DNA of 64,000 nt from Lunularia cruciata (taxonomy: Eukaryota; Streptophyta; Marchantiopsida; Lunulariales; Lunulariaceae), in the NCBI GenBank assembly GCA_948567375.1, contig CAOYZS010000005.1, forward strand, positions 434,001 to 498,000, read 5' to 3'. A program made the position numbers and the translations under genes. Shown one piece after another: positions 10,916-21,512 of the stretch. A model generated the notes under the pieces. The model did not search any database, was not told where the DNA came from, and saw only the letters and a list, made by a program, of their open reading frames with translations. Position 1 is the first letter of the stretch. Every line of letters begins with the position of its first letter.

Positions 10916-12314
10916 TGTGGTACCTACATTTTTCATTTTTAACATGTTTTTAAAAAAAGAGGTGCATTGTTAAACCCAAAGGAAGGCTTAATGAGGAAGA
11001 AAGAAGAATCATGTGTCTGGTGTAAACCTAAAGTTGACCTTGTGTTAGAGTCAGAAGGACTCGGGTTGGACTTAAGGAAGTATGGATCCAAAGTTAGGAG
11101 ACTTTGCATCGTGATGCATGACCCAATCCAAAACTACTGTAACAACTTTCCCTTGGGTCTAGCCAATCAAGAAAGTACGTGTAAAGAAAGTGACTACCTC
11201 AAGATCAAGATGTCATTGAGAGTGACAAAAAACCAACATGCAAAATTGTGTGTCAATTGAGGATTGATTGAAGAATGACCAATCAAAAAAAGACTATAAG
11301 ATTGAGAATTTGTTGAGGGATTTTTGAAATGTCACAATGATATCCCATGCCTCTCAATAGTTGTCATATAGGAGTTAGGATCTGAGATTTTAGAGAGGGT
11401 TTGATCTTTTAGATACCAAGAGTGAGGAAGTAGTGAGGAAACACACAATATTGCCAAAGAGTAAGAGGCAAAGTGTGGTAAGGGGTCTTGCAATGCACCA
11501 ATAAGATGTAGTGGCAAGGATCAAAGTCTTCAGTTAGACTTTGCATCACTTTTCTAGCATGGAACTCAAATTTGAGCTATCCAAGGTTCATGGCAGAAAT
11601 TGTTACCAACAATTGCAAAGATGGTTCCAAGATAGAGCAAAAGAGAGGAAATCTTGCTTGATGGACTGAGTCAAACTGGAGATTAGTCTTGGAGAGAGAA
11701 GTAGGAGGAGTCACCTTCTATCAAAACTGTGATTCTCCAAAAGAAACTGCCAAGGTGAGGAATGCTTTTAGTGCACCTCGCACCAAGTACAAATACAAGG
11801 TGGATAACTATTAAGACCCCATATGAAGGGGGATAGTCAGTACACTGATGGCCATGTTTAAGCCAGAGAAAACCACTTATGTACCAATTTACTAGGTTGT
11901 GTTTTCCCACCAGATGTTTCTACGAGATGTGGTGAATTGGGCAAAGTGTTTACATCAAAGGGTAGGACAGATGATCAAGAGTTGGAGAATAGACCGGCCG
12001 TCCCATTACTTGGAATTGTTTGTAACCTATTTTTACTTTGGATTAAACCTACTTAGCTTGGAGGAGAAGGGAAGGATGGTGTCCCACTTTCATCCCAATT
12101 TACAAAGAGTAGCAGATATAGATGAGCAATGCTACATCAGGCAAGTCCATGAAGGCAACAATCACTACCTCAAGAGCAAAAGGGAGAGAATACTATTGGT
12201 GAAATCCCAAGGCCAAGGAAGAGAAGTAAATAGAAGGGAGAATATCACCATTACCACCACATTAGAAGAGGAAGTTGAATCCAAAGCCAAAGATGGTGGT
12301 AGTGAAGGACCAAT
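10916..12314 (+). mobile_element. LTR E, first segment (5' LTR of internal region 1)
   Basis: Begins TGTGGTACCTACA within fragment S. This subfamily's 5' part has GCATTGTTAAACCCAAAGG and a long region before the ORF. LTR F is inserted at 12314/12315. E resumes at 19614, is interrupted again by H at 20743, and finishes at 24506-24900, where it abuts the primer site. Without its guests E is about 2.9 kb. Confidence 0.8.
11520..12314 (+). pseudogene. LTR-ORF copy E, N-terminal half
   Basis: Decayed conserved block. From 11899 one frame is open and reads MFLRDVVNWAKCLHQRVGQM, RPSHYLELFVTYFYFGLNLL and MVSHFHPNLQRVADIDEQ, the counterparts of the better preserved copies. LTR F truncates it in the acidic region; the coiled-coil half resumes at 19614. 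Confidence 0.55.
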
Positions 12315-12717
12315 TGTGGTACCCACATTTGTTGTTTTGGTTTGTTTTGATAAAGTTTTGAAGAAGAAGTGCATTGGTAAAGCCAAAGGAGGGCTAAATA
12401 GGGAAGAAAAGTGAAGAATCGTGTGTTTGGCATAAACCCAAAGTTGATCTTGGGGCAAGTCCGAAGGACCAGGGATGGACAAGAGAGAAATATGAAGACA
12501 AGGACTTTGTATCAGGTAGCACAACCTGATGCAAAAAACCTATAACAAACTTCTCTGGGGTTTGCCAATCAAGAAAGTATGCAGAAAGAAAGTGACTACC
12601 TTAGGATCAAGAAAATCTTGATAGTAACAGGAAAACAACTTCATAGAATTGGCAAGTGCCGCGGAGCAATGATTCAAGAATGACTGATCAGCAAAGGACT
12701 ATAAAATCAAGAGTTCT

Positions 12718-15700
12718 TGTGGTGCCTACATTTTTTGTTTTTTTCAAAAGAGAGAAGAAGAAGTGTATAGAGAAGTTGAATTCCGCCTATATGGCCGAAG
12801 AAGGCAAAGAAAAGAGTCTTCGGAATGAAACCCGAAGTAAAGTGACTTCAAGTCATAAGGCAAAGTACTCGGAAATGCCCTGTCAGCATACAACCCGAAG
12901 TAAGGAGTCTTCGTATTGGATGGAGCTCAACCCAAGGCAAAGATAGTCTACAACCTTTCATCGGGGCGAGGAATTCAAGAGGGACTGTTCTAAACCGGCA
13001 GCCCATACGCGTGAAGTACAATTGATAGTGATAGGTGCATGCAAGAGGTGCGATTTCTTGGTAGAAACTTGAATTGAAGAGAGACGAAGAAAGCACAACT
13101 CTAAAAAAATTGGGCTAACGACAAAGCAATGTCGAGCAATTTTCCTTTGTCGTTGAGAAGTCATCTTGTAGGTGATCATGGGAAGGGAAATAGAGTTGAA
13201 GACACGCTAGTGTGTAAGGGAGAAGTCGAGAGAGTGAAACCGAGAGACATTGAGAAAGCAGGAGAGATGGGAGGAGCAAAGAAGAACTCCAAATTCATAG
13301 TGACGAATCATGCAATTCGGAGACTAGATGTGATCGCAAGAATCGAAGTCTTGAGCCGACTTTGGATCACATTCTTGGCATGGAATTGGAATGTCAGTTT
13401 TCTAGGCTTCATGACCAAGATTATCAAGAGCAAGTGTCTCAATGGCCTCGAGGAAGAGGGGAAGAGAGGAAATCCGGCTCGCTGGACAGAGTCAGATTGG
13501 AGATTAGTGCTCAAGAGAGAAGCAGGCCCGGAGCAAGGTGCCACATTCTTGGGTAAGAAAGAAGTAGCAGAAGAAACTCAAGAAGTGAGAGACTCTTTCT
13601 CTTTGAAGAGAACAAAGAATGGATACAAGGTTGAGAGTTACAAGGATCCAGTGAAGAGAGGGATCGTAAGTGCTCTCATGGCAATCCTGAAGCCGGAGAG
13701 AACGATTTATGTGATGAAACACCAAGAGGTGTTCTTCCATAAGCTGTTTGCAGGAGAACCGATTAACTGAGCAAGGTGCTTCCATGGAAGAACGAGACAA
13801 ATGGTGTGGAATTTGTGGGATAAGTCGCCTCTACACTACATCGTGCCGTTTGTAGCACATTTTTACCTCAGGTTGAATTTGCTCAACTCGGCGGAGCAAA
13901 ATCAAATGGTGTCACACTTCCATCCCGACTTGAGAAGAGAAGTCGACGTAGAGGAGCAGCAATATATCCTTCAAATCTGGAGCACGGACAAGTACTACGC
14001 AAAGACAAGGAAGAGCGTAGAGATAGAAGCGAGTACTCCAAAGTCAAAGAAGTGGAGTCGGCAAGGCAAAGCCGAAGACAAGACAAGACCTCAGAAGACC
14101 AGGAGAGGAAACCCTAGGAGAGGCATGGTGGTGATTGCGTTAGAAGACGAAGACTTGGAAGGCAAAGCCGAGTGCAAGTCTGAAGACTCGGAATGCAAGG
14201 AAGAACCGGAGCTAACACTGCAAGTGGAGAGACAAGTAGTGACAGTGATGAAGGTGGAGAAATGACGTCGGTACCAGCTGCTGTGGAGGAAGAAGAAGAA
14301 GTCCAGGTGGAGCTCGAGCCAGAAGACAATACGAAGTTGGAGGACGAGATACCTGAGCCCGCAGAGAAGAAGTTTGTGATCCTGAGGGGAGTTTGTTCAA
14401 GATGTAAGGAAAAGTGTGAAGCGGGTCCAAGTAAGGCGCAAGAAGAAGTGAACGCTAGCTCGGGAAGTGAGGTGTCAATTCCGATACAAAGACTATAGAG
14501 ACGAAGGCGAGTATCGGAAGAACAAGAAGTAAGGAAGGAGATTGCTACGCAGGAGGAGGTAGTTGCGAGCAATGGAGTGGAGTACCTACGGGAGATTGTG
14601 TGTCCATTGCTGGTGAAATTGGAGCACATGAAGAAGGAGATGCAGTCGACATGTCCAGAGGTGAAGATTGTCTTGCATGTGTTGTCAAGATTAGAAGAAG
14701 AGAACTCAGGGCTGAAGAAGATTATAACCCGAGGTGAAGAGGAAAGGGAAGTACTGCAAGGGGAGGCAGTAGTGTAGAACCAAGTAATTGAAGACTTGAA
14801 GAGAGAAGTGATGTATCGAGAGGAACTTGTTAAGAAGAGTGACATAGCAAGGGAAAGACAAGTAGCAGAGTATGAGATCTTGAAGTAGCAGTTTGCTGAT
14901 TCAAGATTAGAAATTATCCATGCTATGGCAAGGGTAGCAGCAAAGGAACAAGAGCTCGATAGAGTGATGGAGAGTGTAGAAGAGAAGAAGCAACTCTAGC
15001 AAAGGGAGTTGGCAGTACAATATAGGGAAGAAGAGAGATTACGAGAGTTACTTTGTAATCAGGAGGAGAAGATTGAGCAGAAGGAGAAGGAGAAAGAAAC
15101 GGTGAAAGCCGAGTTTGAAGTGGAATTGGCGATATACAGAGAGGATTGGCTTGCAGATCGAGAACGGGAAAGGAAGATGAGATTGGAGCCATTGAAGGAG
15201 ATTTTCCTCAAAATGAACGTGATGGTAAGTACAGAGGCCAGCATTCGGATTGAAGAGACAAGGCTGCACGAGTTGAAGTTGTTGGTGCAGGAGACGAGGA
15301 GGAGGCAGGCAAAGGACACAGATTTGAATGCGTTGTTGATTAGTCTCAGGACTCGTGTAGATAGGAAGATATTAGAAGTAGAAGATAATATTGCGATTAG
15401 ATTAGACTTAGTGAAATTAGAGATAGACAAACTTTGGAAAGACGTTAGAGCCAAACCCGAAGTCGATGAAGTAGGAGTACAAATGTCTTTAGAGTTACTA
15501 GTGGAGACATTAGAGAAGAGTGGGTCGGGAGATAAGGAGTTAGATAGATTACCCACTAGTGGAATTTCAGAGCAGGAAAGAGAATTGTTGGATTTGGTAA
15601 AAGATGTAGGAGATGTGAAACCCAAGGACAGGAAAGTAGGAAGTAAAGTTACTTCGGGTTCGGGTTTGAAAGTTGAGGAAGTGTTGTGAAGCAATGCTCG

Positions 15701-16288
15701 TCGCTTGAGCTTGATTCTGAGTATCAACGTTGTGCTTGTGTTTGTGAGTGTGTGAAGAAATTCAAAGTGCAAATCAGTGCGCTTGTTGGATGTTGGATTC
15801 CACAACCTTGATCTTCATTCTGTGTGTTTGATCCTGAGTGAAGTGCAATCGAAGCAATGCCTTGACAGATCTGAGAGGAATTGTAGTGTTGGTAGTATTT
15901 TGCATTTGTGAGTGTAGTACAAAGTTGATGTGAAGCAATTTTGATCGAAAAAGTTGTGCCTTCAGTGGAGGGGTGGAACACAATTCTGAGGCAAAGTCGT
16001 TTTGCAGTGAAGTGCCATTTTTGGGAGAGCCTGAATCATCACAATCAAGATTGCTTGGAAAGATTTGATGGAGTTGTGATTAAGGAGTGTGAATTTGTGA
16101 CAAGACTGCGAGTCAGTGCTTGTTACTCTCTTTTGGGTGTGGTTTCTACCTGAGAGATTAAAGACACAACCAAGAAGAACTAAAATTGTTACTTTGCTTC
16201 GTATTTAGACATTTCTGACTTGTATCTCTATGGGAACAAACTTTACTTACCTTATTACCGCAAAAGTGATATTTGCCGGGTTGTCACA
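12718..16288 (+). mobile_element. Giant solo LTR copy G (3571 bp)
   Basis: TGTGGTGCCTACA...TTGTCACA, flanked by gttct (12713-12717) and attct (16289-16293), a duplication with one mismatch, inside LTR F. Compared with M1 and M2 it lacks about 200 bp around 15687, spanning the LTR-ORF stop and the TATTTAAG promoter box. Confidence 0.85.
13129..15689 (+). pseudogene. LTR-ORF copy G
   Basis: ATG at 13129 (MSSNFPLSLRSHLVG). The conserved block (RLWITFLAWNWNVSF, KRGNPARWTESDWRLV, VFFHKLFAGEPIN, HYIVPFVAHFYLRLNLL) is followed by the lysine/arginine-rich, NLS-like KSKKWSRQGK and the acidic stretch. A frameshift lies near 14215. The coiled-coil half has several in-frame stops, among them a TAG near 14496 shared with M1 and M2. 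A TGA replaces Trp after EPIN. The end is truncated by a 200-bp deletion, giving VEEVL-stop instead of EVDIGSD-stop. The TATA box upstream is degraded (CTCTAAAAAAA). Confidence 0.65.
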
Positions 16289-16479
16289 ATTCTGCAAGGA
16301 AGCATCACAATGTCCAAAAGCTACCCTATCCCTATTCAAAGTTGACCCAAAGGAAGCCAAATTGCAAATATGCAAGAAGAAAAGTGGGTAAGAATCTTGG
16401 GTACGATCTTTCACAAGAAGAGAGTGAGGAAACACATAATGGCCCCAAAATTGAGTAAGTAGAGTTGGTCTAAGGTCTT

Positions 16480-18811
16480 GTAATGCACATATTAGATGTA
16501 GTGGCAAGGATTGAGGTCTTATTGAGACTTTGTATCATGTTTTTGGCCTAGAATTGGAATTTTAGTTTTCTGGGTTTTATGGTAGAAATCACTGTGAGTG
16601 ATTGCAAGGATGGGCCAAAGCACGAAGGGAAGAGAGGGAATCCAGCTTCATGGACTGAGTCAGATTGGAGATTATTCTTGGGGAGAGAAGCAAGAGAGGA
16701 AGGAGGTACCACCTTCTATTGGAAGTGTGATGCCTCAAAAGAAATTGCCAATGTGAGGAATTTTTTTAATCGACCGTGCACCAAGAACAGGTATAAGGTG
16801 GATAGCTAAGAGATCTAGAGCGGAGAGAAATTGTGAGCATGATGATGGCAATGTTCAAGCCAGAGTGAACTACCTATGTCACAATGCAATAGGCAGTTTT
16901 CTTTCATCAAATGTTTGCAGGAGAAGCAATAAATTGGGTGAAGTATCTACATCAGCGAGTGGGGCATCTACATCAGCAAGTGGGGCAAATGATCACGGGT
17001 TGGAGGATGGATATGCAACCACACTACTTTGTGCCCTTCACAACTCATTTCTACTTTGGGCTGAACTTGCTAACTTCAAAGGAGAGAAATAGGATGTGGT
17101 CGCACTTTTATCCGGATCTGCGTAAGGAGGTGGATGCGGATAAACAGTATTACATGGAGAGGGTGCAAGAAGGGGATGAGTATTACAAGAAAAGTGGAAA
17201 GGAGAGAATCATAGCAATTGAAAGGCCATGAAAGAGAACCAAACTCAAAGGCTTCATTGCATCAGTACAGCAATAGAAGATGCAAAAGCCTAATCCAAAG
17301 GTAGTGTTGGTGAAGGCAAAGGAATCGACTCTGGAGGAGGAGGAGTCAGAAGGAGAAACTGAGTCAAAGGGAGAAGCCTCAAGAGGAGAAGAAGAGTTAC
17401 ACTATGGAGTGAGGAGTCAAGCAGTGGCAGTGAAGGTGAGGCATAGGTTTAACAAACAAGAAGAAGGATCATGGACAAAGAGAAGCCAAGTCCAGAAGTG
17501 TCCACCATCGAGCAAGGACGTGAGAAAGGAAGAAGAAGGAGTCTTGGTGTGTCCAAGAGCTGCCAGGGGGAAGAGGAGTGTTCAAGCAGCTAACATCGGA
17601 CCCAATAAAGTTACCACCAAGGAGGAGGAGAGCTCGGATGGGGAGGCATTGAAGATACAAAGATTGCAACTTTGGGGTAAGGTGCTAGTAGAGGAGTGAC
17701 CTATAGAAGGCAAAGAAGTCAGGCCTAATGATAGGAAGTATGATGGAGTGGAATACCTTTCAAGAGTTGTATGTCCTTTATTGGTGTTTCTACAACAAAA
17801 GAAAGTAGAGATGGCTAGTGCTAATTTGGATGTAAAGGACAAGTTAGCAATCATAGAGAAGTTGAGTGCATAGACCTTGTTGTTGAGAAGTAAGTTAATA
17901 CAAGTAGAGATGAAAGTCAAAGAACATTGGGTGGAGGAAATTATTTGGAGTAAGCACTTAGAAGTGATGAGGGAGGATTTGGTGAAGTGTTGTGAGGAGT
18001 GAGAAGTAAAGAAGAAGACAACATTGGGAGAAGTGCTGAAGGGAAAAATTGCTGATGCATGAGTGGAGTTGATACATTTAAAGGCAAGTGTGGCAATAAT
18101 GGAGCAAGAACTGGAAGGTCTAAGGAAGAAGGCAGCCAAGAAAGATCAAGCTTGGCAGCAGGAGTTGTCAGAACATAGTCAGGAGGAAGACCAATTGTGA
18201 GGATTGTTGAAAGTGGTAGAAGAACAACTCATATTAAATCAACAAGAGAAGGAGGCAATGAAGGCTGAGTGTGAGGACGAGTTGTAGATGTATTGCAATG
18301 AGTTGGAGGAGGAAAGAAAGAAGGAGAAGGTAGACATAGTGGTGGAATCCCAGGTGATAGCAGTAGTGGTAAGCAAGATGAAGGCGCTGCTTAGCACAAG
18401 TTGAAGTTGTTAGTGCAGGAGACAAGGAAGAGGAAGACGAACGACATGAAATTGAACAATATGTTGATTTGTGTGCAAGATCGCATAGATAGGAAGATGT
18501 TAGATGCAGGAGATAGTGTTTGTCTCAAATTTGTCTCAGATTGTGAGAATAGATTTGGATAGACTTTGTAGTGAAGTAAAACTAGACCAAAAATTTGAAG
18601 TTGTAGAAGCAGGAGTACAAGTGTCTTTGTGTGAGTTACCTTAGACATTAAAAAGGAGTGGTTAGAAGATAAAGATGTAGATTGAGTAGAGATAGTAGAA
18701 ATAGAAGAGTTAGGAGTGGAATTAAGTAGACCCAAAGAAGGAGAAATACTTGAGGGAACATCGGGTTTGGAAGCTGAGGTTGAGGTTGAGGTTGACATCG
18801 GATCGGATTAG
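16480..18811 (+). pseudogene. LTR-ORF copy F (second subfamily)
   Basis: Reads, with several shifts, IEVLLRLCIMFLA, NWNFSFLGFMVEITVSDCKD, KRGNPASWTESDWRLFLGRE, then FYWKCDASKEIANVRN, VFFHQMFAGEAINWVK, PHYFVPFTTHFYFGLNLL and FYPDLRKEVDADKQYY. A Glu/Ser-rich acidic stretch and a long coiled coil follow, ending EVDIGSD-TAG at 18809. It has an in-frame duplicated motif near 16960 (two ASGASTSASGA-type repeats in another frame). It is diverged from copies G, H, K and M1 but has the same layout. Confidence 0.6.
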
Positions 18812-19613
18812 TAACAGATTTGAAATTTGAACAGATAAATATGAAGAGCATTGTCATTTTGATTTACAAGTTGGTAGAGTTGTTGTAGAACTGTATTTTT
18901 GTAGTGATTTTTTATTGCTCTACTATTTGAAGGAAGTATTTGCAGTCTTATGTTGTTTAGTATTCATAGCTTCTAAAGATAGATAAAGCAATGTGCTGAG
19001 TTCATTGCTCGTTGCTTGAGTTTAATTCCAAGTATCAACTCTGTGTTTCGATGTTTATAAGTGTTTGGAGAAATTTGAAGTGCAAGTCAGTGTGCGTGTT
19101 GGATCTTGGATTCCGCAGCCTTGCTCTTCATTCTATGTGTTTGATCTTGAGTGAAAAGCAATCAAAGCAATGCCTTGATAGATCTGAGAGGAATTGTAGT
19201 GTTGGTAGTATTTTGCATTTGTGAGTGCAATGTTGAGTGAAGCAATTGATGTGAAGCAATTTTGATCAAGGAAGTTGTGCCTTTAGTGGAAGGGTGGACC
19301 ACGATTCTAAGGCAATGTCATTTTGCAATGAAATATCTTTGGAAGGATCTGAATCATCACAATCAAGATTTGGTTGGACAGAATTTGATGGAGTTGTGAT
19401 TAGTGTGTGTTAATCTGCAATGAGTCTAAAAATCAATGCTTGTTACTCTCTTCTAGGTGTAGTTTATACCTAAGAGATTAAAGACACAACCAAGAAGAAC
19501 TAATCTGGTTACTTTCCTTCATATTTGGAAATTTCTAATTTGTATCTCTGCAGGAACAAACTTTATTTACCTGATTACCACAAAAGTGATACTTGTTGGG
19601 TTGTCACACCAGT

Positions 19614-20743
19614 CTTCAAAGGAAGAATCAAAAGGAGAAATAGTTAAAGTGTGAGGACTTGAGAGAAGAAGAAGAGTTCACACTACAAAGTGAGGAGTGA
19701 GCAGCAAGAGTGAAGGAGAACCCAAAGTCCAACAATTGGTAGACAAAGCAACAAGAGAAGAAGAATGGGATTTCCATGGGAAGACCAATCACTTGGAAGG
19801 CAAATATGAGCCTTGTCTAGAGTTACTTGTATTTGAGTTAAAAGACAAAAATCAGGAGAGATTGCCTTGGCATTCTCAAGGGGAGCAAGATCAAAGTGAA
19901 TTGTGCAAGTTGTAGTTGCATGGCCGAGTAAAGCCAAAGAGGAGGGAGAAAGCTCAAATGGAGTAACTTTGAAGGTACAAAGATTGCATCTTTAGGGTAA
20001 AGCTCAAGCCAAAGAAGTGACAACCAAAGACAAAGATAGAGAAGATAGTGGAAGATATGTTGGAGTTGAATATCTATCAAAGATCATCTGTCCTTTGTTG
20101 GTGTAGCTGTAAAAGAAGAAAGAAGAGTTGAAGAAAGAGCATCCTAAAGTGAAGGATGAATTGCAAGTAGTGAGGCACTTGAATGAAGAGACATTGGATC
20201 AAGGAACAAGTTAACCCAAGGAGAGAAGGAAGCCAAAGAGCTTTGGGTCAAGGCAGTTCTTTGGAAGAAGAGTTTTGATACCTTGCAAGAGAACTTCTTG
20301 AAGTGCAATGAAGAGCTCAAGGAGCAAAAGGTGGCATTTGAGAAGATGAAGGGCAAATTTGCAGTTGTGAGGTTAGAAGTTATACACTCAAAGGCAATTG
20401 CTATAGTGATGGTGCAAGAGCTAGAGAGTCTATGGAAGAGTGCAGCGGAGAAGGATCATGCATGGGAATGAGAGCTGACTGACAAACATCAAGAGGAAGA
20501 AATATTGAGGTTAGTGCTATGCTATAACTATAAGTGCTATAAATAAGTGCTTGTCAATTCAACTTAATTTTAAGTCAATCTTATGCATGTGTTTGTGAGT
20601 GTGTGGAGAAATTTGAAGTCCAAGTCAATGAGTGTGTTAGATATTAGATTCTGCAACTCTGATTTCATTTTGTGTGTTTGATTGTGAGTGGATAGCAATC
20701 AATACCTTGATGAATCCATGAGGAATTGTAGTGTTGGTGGTAT
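19614..20743 (+). pseudogene. LTR E second segment with coiled-coil remnant of LTR-ORF
   Basis: E resumes after F. A Glu/Lys-rich acidic stretch leads into coiled-coil remnants (KCNEELKEQKVAFEKMKGKFA, then HSKAIAIVMVQELESLWKSA), similar to copies C and L. Near 20515 it jumps directly to the LTR tail, so the C-terminal ORF part and the TATTTAAG box are deleted. Solo LTR H inserts at 20743. Confidence 0.55.
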
Positions 20744-21512
20744 TGTGACAACCCGGCAAATATCACTTTTGCGGTAATCAGGTAAGTAAAGTTCGTTCCC
20801 ATAGAGATACGAGTCAGAATTGGTCAAATACAAAGCAAAGTAACAATTTCAGTTCTTCTTGGTTGTGTCTTTAATCTCTCAGGTAGAAACCACACCCAGA
20901 AGAGAGTAACAAGCACTGACTCGCAGTCTTGTCATGAATTCACACTCCTTAATCACAACTCCTTCAATTCTTTCCAAACAATCTTGATTGTGATGATTTA
21001 GGCTCTCCCGAAAATGGCACTTCACTACAAAACGACTTTGCCTTAGAATTGTGTTCCACCCCTCCATTGAAGGCACAACTTCCTCGATCGAAATTGCTTC
21101 ACATCAACTTCGCACTGCACTCACAAATGCAGAATACTACCAACACTACAATTCCTCTCAGATCTGTCAAGGCATTGCTCCGATTGCACTTCACTCAGGT
21201 TCAAACACACAGAATGAAGATCAAGCACACTGACTTGCACTTTGAATTTCTCCACACACTCACAAACACAATTGCAAAGTTGATACTTAGAATCAAGCTC
21301 AAGCGACGAGCACTGCTTCACATCACTTTGCTTTATCTATTCTCACAAATAATGAGCACTAAACAACAAATTCCTGCGAATGCCACTCTTAAGTAGTGAA
21401 GCAATCGACAGTTCTAACAACTATACCGTTTCTACCACAATTGTTCTAACCTGCAGATCCGAAATGACAATGCACCCCTTCATATCTGCCCCTTCAAATC
21501 TCAAATTGGTTT

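Larger units (their letters stand above)
12315..19608 (+). mobile_element. Giant solo LTR copy F (interrupted by G)
   Basis: Starts TGTGGTACCCACATT and ends GGTTGTCACA. The flanks ccaat (12310-12314) and ccagt (19609-19613) are a 5-bp target duplication with one mismatch. Removing G and its duplicated site leaves about 3.7 kb. F sits inside LTR E, splitting its LTR-ORF. No primer site follows, so it is a solo LTR. Confidence 0.85.

Noticed and set aside
14114-14845. A 243-codon minus-strand ORF rich in Ser and Thr
   Set aside because: Antisense shadow of the Glu/Ser-rich acidic part of the LTR-ORF; similar shadows occur opposite other copies (for example 15059-15805, 36789-37286).
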